Assembly (NCBI GenBank): GCA_000471925.1
Contig: CP006669.1
Span: forward strand, 186,001-250,000
Length of the DNA: 64,000 bases
Direction: 5' to 3'
DNA from: Ralstonia pickettii DTP0602
GTDB taxonomy: Bacteria > Pseudomonadota > Gammaproteobacteria > Burkholderiales > Burkholderiaceae
The notes beneath the pieces were generated by a model that made no database searches, was not told the DNA's origin, and was given only the letters and a program-made list of their open reading frames with translations. Positions 59,251 through 64,000 of this stretch are shown here, piece after piece. How positions within the stretch are numbered: position 1 is the first letter of the stretch; every line of letters begins with the position of its first letter. A program made the translations under genes and the position numbers.

Positions 59251-60359
59251 TCGATGCTGTCAGCCTTACCCAGGAACTGGTTAGGATTCCGTCAGTCAAT
59301 CCGCCTGGCGACGAAGAGCGCTGCGCACGCTATCTTGCAGGGTTGCTGGCCGACGCCGGCTTTAGTGTGGAACTGGATGTCTTCGGTCCGCAACGATTCA
59401 ACCTGGTAGCAGCGCTGCACGGCAAAGGCGACGGCAAGCCGCTCGGGTTCACCGGGCACCTCGACACCGTGCCCCTCGGTGCGGCGCGGTGGGCGCGCGA
59501 CCCCTTTAGCGCCGAGATCATTGATGGCAAGCTGTTCGGCCGCGGCAGCAGCGACATGAAGGCCGGCATTGCCGCGTTCGTCGTTGCGTGCTGGCAGGCG
59601 CGCGAAGCGCTTCGCGAAGGTAACGGTGTGCGCCTGCTACTGACCGGCGGGGAAGAAACTGGATGTGATGGTGCGCGTGCGCTCGCCGCCAATGGAAAGG
59701 CTGGGCAGCCGCTCTCTCTCCTCATCGTTGGCGAGCCTACGGCCAACTACCCGTGCATCGGACACAAAGGCGCCCTTTGGCTTGAGGGCGTTGCGCTCGG
59801 AAAGACCGCACACGGTTCGATGCCAGAAAAGGGCGAAAATGCGATCTACAAGGCCACGCGAGCCATCGAGACATTGCGCGAGATGCGGTTGGAAGACCAT
59901 CATCCGCTCATGGGCCGGGCAACGCTGAACGTTGGTACGTTCCACGCCGGCCTTAACATCAACTCCGTTCCGGACCGGGCGACGTTCACCGTCGACCTGC
60001 GGACTGTACCCGGTATGGAGCACGATTGCCTGTGCAGAAAACTCAGAAGCCTGTTGGGTAACGGCATAGCGGTTGATCCGCTTGTCGACGTGCCACCCCT
60101 GCATTCTGAAGCCGGGGATCCGGCCATTGCTGCAGTGTTCGGCATCTGCGCGCAGTATCACGATGCACCGCTATTCCCGCGTACCGTTCCTTTCTTCACA
60201 GATGGCAGCACGCTACGTCCACTTACAGGTGACCCTCCGACCGTAATTCTTGGGCCAGGCGAGCCGGCAATGGCGCATCAAACCGACGAGTACTGTCATA
60301 CCGCTCGCATCGACCAAGCGGTCGGCATCTACCAATCAATCATCGAGGCCCGGTGCTGA
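59247..60359 (+). CDS. M20-family hydrolase (ArgE/DapE-like)
   Basis: A 370-aa metallohydrolase of the ArgE/DapE/CPG2 group: FTGHLDTVPLGAARWARDPF (His/Asp ligands), GRGSSDMKAGIAAFV (bridging Asp), LTGGEETGCDGARAL (Glu), and LFPRTVPFFTDGSTL in the C-terminal lid. It removes an acyl group or cleaves a peptide-like bond in the cytoplasm. Translationally coupled (ATGA) to the three-domain RidA gene. It may release the final acid or amine from the oxygenase product. Exact substrate is open. Confidence 0.9.
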   Translation: MIDAVSLTQELVRIPSVNPPGDEERCARYLAGLLADAGFSVELDVFGPQRFNLVAALHGKGDGKPLGFTGHLDTVPLGAARWARDPFSAEIIDGKLFGRGSSDMKAGIAAFVVACWQAREALREGNGVRLLLTGGEETGCDGARALAANGKAGQPLSLLIVGEPTANYPCIGHKGALWLEGVALGKTAHGSMPEKGENAIYKATRAIETLREMRLEDHHPLMGRATLNVGTFHAGLNINSVPDRATFTVDLRTVPGMEHDCLCRKLRSLLGNGIAVDPLVDVPPLHSEAGDPAIAAVFGICAQYHDAPLFPRTVPFFTDGSTLRPLTGDPPTVILGPGEPAMAHQTDEYCHTARIDQAVGIYQSIIEARC

Positions 60360-60457
60360 ACACTGGATAGCAGTATGGCCAGCGGACCGCTCACGCCCTG
60401 GTCGTGCCGGCTTCTGGCTGAGTCCCGCAATGACAACCAATTTCTGGAGAGTGAGAC

Positions 60458-60544
60458 ATGAGCAGGCGGAACTTTGGATTCATGGGCCTCGGTAGCGGAC
60501 GCGAGCCGGCGCGCTGGCGACAGAGCCCTTGCAGATTGAGCAGA
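60458..60544 (+). pseudogene. 3-hydroxyisobutyrate-dehydrogenase-like gene, N-terminal stub
   Basis: MSRRNFGFMGLGS is the Rossmann opening of 3-hydroxyacid dehydrogenases (NFGFIGLGSMG pattern) behind a GGAGAGTGAGAC ribosome-binding site, but the frame leaves the family after residue 13 and stops at 60544. It is co-directional with and 99 bp after the M20 gene, so the operon once continued here. The next recognisable DNA belongs to an AraC fragment on the other strand. Confidence 0.6.
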
Positions 60545-60689
60545 TGAATCAGAGATTTGGCCTCGTGCGTCGGTGGCTTCATATGAACCTTGGTCCGCGT
60601 CGCAGGGTTGACAGCAGCGATTCGCGCGCCCGTGCGCTCAATGCGCACTTCCTTGGTCGGCGCGCAGAACCGGTCCACGAGTGTACCTG

Positions 60690-60800
60690 CTCAAGCGACG
60701 GACAGCCTGAGGGGGGCTGCCCAATGGTACGCACGAATGCGCGCCTCATTCGCTCCCGGTCAGAAAAACCCACTTCGTGCGCAATCACGTCCAGCGAGAC
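60690..60800 (-). pseudogene. AraC-family regulator, C-terminal fragment
   Basis: On the minus strand the frame reads DVIAHEVGFSDRERMRRAFV then RTIGQPPSG, the second helix-turn-helix and end of an AraC/GlxA-type DNA-binding domain. No start or N-terminal part is present; on its other side it abuts an MFS transporter fragment transcribed in the opposite direction. A relic of a regulator, probably once divergent from the transporter. Confidence 0.65.
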
Positions 60801-61396
60801 ATGCGGATCGCGCTTACCTTGCTAACTTCGTTATTCGCGTTCGGCGGGTTCCTGATGGTCTACACGTATGCGGGCGTGGTGCTGGAGCCCGTGACGCGCG
60901 GCGACGAACGCATTCTCGCGGGGATGTTCCTGTTGTGGGGCGTCGCCGCGACGGTCGGGAACCTGCTGTCCGGCCGCCTCGTGGACCGGTTCGAGAGCCG
61001 CAACATTATCAATGCGATGCAATGGGTCGCCATCATCAATTTCTGTGCGCTGCCGTGGACCGATGCGCATGCGTCCAGCGCTGTCATCGCGCTGGCCATC
61101 TGGGGGATATGCGGATGGGGGCTCATCGTTCCGCAACAGCACCGACTCGTGCAACTGTCGCCGCATGTGGCGCCGCTGCTGCTCGCCCTGAACAATACGG
61201 CCCTACATCGGACTTGCCTGCTCGGGCGTGCTTGGCGGTGTAGTGCTCCGGTCGACAGGCGGGCAGTATCTGAGTCTCATCGCGGCCGCGTTGATTGCGA
61301 TGGCTTTCGTTCTCGTCGCGGCCGCACATCGTTGCATGGAGCGGCCGCGTATGCAGCATCGCGCGACGGCCAGCCGCGAGACCGCGCCTGTCTGAT
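60801..61396 (+). pseudogene. MFS transporter fragment with a -1 frameshift
   Basis: The frame reads MRIALTLLTSLFAFGGFLMV, then LAGMFLLWGVAATVGNLLSG and VIALAIWGICGWGLIVPQQH to LLLALNNTAL; the family then continues in another frame as GLACSGVLGGVVLRSTGGQY and SLIAAALIAMAFVLV to a stop at 61396. One base is missing near 61206 (family NNTALYIGLA). Only the C-terminal half of the transporter (about six membrane segments) is present. The 5' half is replaced by the AraC fragment. Confidence 0.75.
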
Positions 61397-61712
61397 TCGT
61401 CGACGCCGCCTCGCTCTCAAGCGCCGTTACAACCAACGCTTATGGCGCGCGTTGGCGGTTCGCGCTCACGCCCAGCGGGCCCTGCTGTTCGACGTGGACA
61501 ATGCCATTTAGAACCTGAACCAAACAGGTGCGGACGACCGGGCGCGGCTGACGTTGATTCGCTGCCACCACAACCTGCTGAGGCAGTGGGGCGAAACCTG
61601 AACGCAAGCCTCGGTCGGTCAGCGAGTCGAGTTTGCGCCCCCCCGAGATGTGAACGAGGCCTCACCGGTGCCTGACCCGGCCGCGCCGTGCGACCCCGGC
61701 TCGTAGCAACGC
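61397..61712. other. Intergenic region, no gene supported
   Basis: About 315 bp between the MFS remnant and the cytochrome gene. Short frames on both strands (for example ending LLFDVDNAI at 61511) lack start signals and family sequence. No terminator hairpin was identified. Confidence 0.4.
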
Positions 61713-63014
61713 TCACAGCGACTTCAGATACTCGGCCAGGTCGGCAATATCCTGGCTGCTCAGCCCCAGTCCCTGCTTCGTGTTGTAGGTCTTCACGACA
61801 TCCGACAAAGTCGCCGCAGACCCATCATGAAAATAGGGGGCGTGTTGCCACACGCCCTTTAGTGGCGTGGTCCGGTATTGCTTGGTCGCGGAGCGTGAGG
61901 CGTAGCTTGGGGTTTCCGGCTCGGCCATAGAGTCGGCAGGCGGATGCAGGACCGAGTTGGCATCTGTAAATGCCGGGCCACTATGGCACGTGGCGCATCG
62001 GCCCGCCCCTTCGAAAACAATCTTACCTCGCAATGCCGCCGCGGAGTCGAAACTGCCTGCCGGCGCCGGTGGAGCGCCCAGGGATAGCTGGTACGCTTGC
62101 AGGGCCGGAAGCTTACTAGTAAGGAGATCTTCCGATCCATGCGTGATGGAAAGATTCAGCCGTGGCTCGGATACGGAGCCAAGGCCGCCCATTTCGGCCA
62201 CGGCGACATAACGGTTCCAGTACATGAGGTCTTCGCCATCGCCGGTATAGGTAATGCGATGAATGCCGTCCAGCCCGAAGGCGGGAGGTATCACGACCGG
62301 CTTGCTGAGGCCGTCGACATTGTTCCGGGGGTCGAACTTGCCTGCGCCCCAGGCATTGAGGACCGTCTTCATGGCGTCGTCAACGGCGGGCGACAGCGCG
62401 ATGATGGCGCCGGGATTCAGATCGCGATTGGGCCATCCGTCCAGTCGCTTGCCGATGCCCGGCGCGAACGAGTTGTCCACCGTCGAATGGCATAGCGCGC
62501 AGGTAATGCCGACCCGAGTGAGCTTGTCCACCCCATTGACCGTCTCGACGGTCCCCTTGATGCCGACGACCGCGTTCAGTTTCAGCAGCGCCACCGTCGT
62601 GGCCGGACTATTGAGGTCGATCGTGCCATTGCGGATTCCATTCACGACCGCCTCGGGCAAGGCCTCGGCGTCCACCTTAAGCCCGACTGACATTGCGGTC
62701 ACGGGATCCACCGCGCTGGCGATAACCTCGTGCATCTTCAGGTTATCGGTCCACTGCACTTCGTCCCCGAAGGTATCGAAGCGGAAGATCTGCTTGCCCT
62801 GCTCGACGAGGGCATTCTGGGCCGCTGCCGTGCCGGCTGCGTCAGCTCCTCCGCCTCCAGAGCCGCCGCCGCATGCCGTGACTGCCGCCACCACGATCGC
62901 CGTTGTTATTGCATTCACCAGACCGCGTCGAGGCATCCCCTCCATCGCCGGATGCCGCAGCGGCACAGGCTGCATTTGCGTTTCAGGTATCAGCGCGGAG
63001 GGTTGCTTCTTCAT
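61713..63014 (-). CDS. Di-haem cytochrome c peroxidase-like lipoprotein
   Basis: A 433-aa exported protein. The N-terminus has a basic region, a hydrophobic core LVNAITTAIVVAAVTACGGG with a lipobox-like cysteine at 48, then a glycine-rich linker (GGGSGGGG). Haem motifs are CALCH (172-176) and CATCH about residue 350 in GAGRCATCHSGPAFTDANSV, followed by FHDGSAATLSDVVKTYNTKQ. Start 63014 (MKKQPSALIPE) was chosen to give a usual signal; the open frame continues to 63143. It is divergent from the ECF sigma-factor gene. Function is probably a periplasmic or outer-membrane redox protein or peroxidase. Confidence 0.82.
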   Translation of the reverse strand: MKKQPSALIPETQMQPVPLRHPAMEGMPRRGLVNAITTAIVVAAVTACGGGSGGGGADAAGTAAAQNALVEQGKQIFRFDTFGDEVQWTDNLKMHEVIASAVDPVTAMSVGLKVDAEALPEAVVNGIRNGTIDLNSPATTVALLKLNAVVGIKGTVETVNGVDKLTRVGITCALCHSTVDNSFAPGIGKRLDGWPNRDLNPGAIIALSPAVDDAMKTVLNAWGAGKFDPRNNVDGLSKPVVIPPAFGLDGIHRITYTGDGEDLMYWNRYVAVAEMGGLGSVSEPRLNLSITHGSEDLLTSKLPALQAYQLSLGAPPAPAGSFDSAAALRGKIVFEGAGRCATCHSGPAFTDANSVLHPPADSMAEPETPSYASRSATKQYRTTPLKGVWQHAPYFHDGSAATLSDVVKTYNTKQGLGLSSQDIADLAEYLKSL

Positions 63015-63318
63015 GATCGACGTCCTTGTCAGGATGAGATGGGGCAATTGACATGGAGGCAACCGACATGTCTCCGACGGCAGTCGCTCGAAAGTATCCG
63101 TTGCATATGTCTTTAGACGCTGGCGGACGCGCAAAGGTGACACGAGGCCCGAGCCACATTGCGATTGGATGTGACGGGTGCGTTCGCCTATGATTGCTGA
63201 CGTGTGGTTCGACCCGAGGCCCGGGATCGCAGCCGGCTACCGTCCGTGCCCCAGTCCTCTGTCACCTTTTCGCAGATGCGCGCGTCTAATGATCAGGAAC
63301 GGGAGCGACATCTCCAAT
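63015..63318. other. Divergent intergenic region
   Basis: About 300 bp between the di-haem cytochrome gene (leftward) and the ECF sigma-factor gene (rightward). No palindrome or gene was recognised; both promoters should be here. Confidence 0.4.
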
Positions 63319-64000
63319 ATGGACACAAACCGGAATGCCAGACCGCCCATGCCGTCTGCCGTCGATACCCACACGGATGCTGACCTGGTCGCCAGCGCCC
63401 GTGCCGGCGCCGCGTCCGCTTTCGAGGTCATCATGCGGCGTAACAACCGCCTGTTGTTCCGGACTGCGCGGGGCTTGGTCCCGGACGATGCCGAAGCCCA
63501 GGATGTGGTGCAGGAAACCTACTTGCGCGCCTTTACCAGCCTGGATTCGTTTCGCTGCGAGGCGGCGCTGAGCACCTGGCTGGCGCGCATTGCCATCAAT
63601 GTCGCCCTGACAGCGCAGCGCAAGCGAGGCCGGCTCGTCCAGTTGCAAGTCCGGGCTGAGGAAGAAGACCTTCCCGGCGAACCTTCGCAGGAGAACGTGA
63701 TGTCCTTCCGCACTTCTGAAGACGAATCACCTGAAGCCATGGCCGAACGCGGTCAGGTGCGGGAGCTCTTGCAGGCTGCGGTCGAAAAGTTGCCGGCTAT
63801 CTACCGGTGCGTTTTCATTCTTCGGGCCGTCGAAGACATGAGCGTAGAGGAAACGGCTTATTGCCTTGGCGTAGGCGGTGACGTGGTCAAGACGCGCTTC
63901 CTCCGGGCCCGCACAATGCTGCGCGAATCCTTGGCTGAAGAGGTAAAGCCTTATCTAAAAAGCACATTCAGCTTTGCGGGCCCACGCTGCGACGCGGTGG
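63319..64000 (+). CDS. ECF RNA polymerase sigma factor, 3' end beyond window
   Basis: About 227 residues are visible and the frame is open to the window edge. Region 2 shows ASAFEVIMRRNNRLLFRTAR, DAEAQDVVQETYLRAFTSLD and LSTWLARIAINVALTAQRKR; region 4 shows LLQAAVEKLPAIYRCVFILR and EDMSVEETAYCLGVGGDVVK then TRFLRARTMLRE. Spacing of about 55 residues between regions is typical of ECF sigma factors, which lack region 3. The start at 63319 (MDTNRNARPP) is the best in frame, though an ATG upstream at 63289 may add ten residues. Divergent from the di-haem cytochrome lipoprotein, which may be its target. No anti-sigma gene is visible in the window. Confidence 0.9.
   Translation, partial: MDTNRNARPPMPSAVDTHTDADLVASARAGAASAFEVIMRRNNRLLFRTARGLVPDDAEAQDVVQETYLRAFTSLDSFRCEAALSTWLARIAINVALTAQRKRGRLVQLQVRAEEEDLPGEPSQENVMSFRTSEDESPEAMAERGQVRELLQAAVEKLPAIYRCVFILRAVEDMSVEETAYCLGVGGDVVKTRFLRARTMLRESLAEEVKPYLKSTFSFAGPRCDAV

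Noticed and set aside
1..64000. CRISPR arrays, tRNA, rRNA genes or replication origins
   Set aside because: No regularly spaced repeats, cloverleaf-like sequences, rRNA segments or iteron clusters were recognised on reading both strands; small RNAs could have been missed.

Overview
The window looks like an accessory region of a Cupriavidus/Ralstonia-type betaproteobacterium (Burkholderiales). Evidence is GC-rich coding sequence, six periplasmic Bug (TctC-family) solute-binding genes or remnants each beside catabolic enzymes, and many GntR/LysR/DeoR/AraC regulators with their catabolic neighbours. No rRNA, tRNA or CRISPR array was seen. This assignment rests on gene content and protein resemblance by eye; no search was run.

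Layout. 0-5 kb: the 5' part of a diaminopropionate ammonia-lyase gene behind an RpiR/MurR regulator with a three-site operator; a DUF6988-like protein; an orphan HigA-type antitoxin; a Bug gene split cleanly by an IS630 element. 5-13 kb: a sulfur-amino-acid module, with a cysteine-dioxygenase/four-rhodanese fusion converging on an operon for a polar amino-acid ABC importer, a stand-alone cysteine dioxygenase and a cystathionine-lyase-like PLP enzyme. 13-16 kb: Bug plus a flavin-dependent (DszA/NtaA-like) monooxygenase. 16-20 kb: kdgT-like permease, four-carbon acid sugar kinase, PdxA2 and a DeoR regulator, matching the known D-threonate-type route to DHAP. 20.7-22.7 kb: a scarred region with IS630, IS110 and HxlR remnants. 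22.9-30 kb: uxuA/Bug/GntR (mannonate) and Bug/M20 amidohydrolase/LysR units. 30-37 kb: decayed and accessory genes: two broken AbiEii-type toxin copies, AraC, a frameshifted DUF3703 gene, YtkA/FixH-like protein, a MauG/CcpA-type peroxidase, a LysR fragment and an unrecognised 363-aa protein. 37-48 kb: a diguanylate cyclase, a two-subunit molybdenum hydroxylase, a membrane-anchored metallophosphoesterase with a GMC oxidoreductase, then an FAD oxidase whose N-terminal domain also occurs alone in the gene just upstream. 49-52.6 kb: an IS630 copy inserted at the head of a Bug remnant, then a VWA membrane protein. 52.8-60.4 kb: a GntR-controlled catabolic operon (Bug, Rieske oxygenase, D-2-hydroxyacid dehydrogenase, flavin/[2Fe-2S] reductase, three-domain RidA protein, M20 hydrolase). 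60.4-61.4 kb: a mosaic of three broken genes. 61.7-64 kb: a di-haem cytochrome lipoprotein and an ECF sigma factor cut by the window end.

The most attractive candidate for an undescribed system is the Rieske/RidA/M20 operon at 53.5-60.4 kb with a shared operator-like motif at both of its promoters. Next are the cysteine-sulfur module with its unusual fusion protein, and the 41.7-48.1 kb oxidoreductase/phosphoesterase group. The regulatory DNA is also rich: a 30-bp-phased triple operator at 1.3 kb, paired UxuR-like sites at 25.1 kb, twin LysR boxes bracketing their gene at 29.1 and 30.1 kb, and two long perfect palindromes upstream of the kdgT-like gene.
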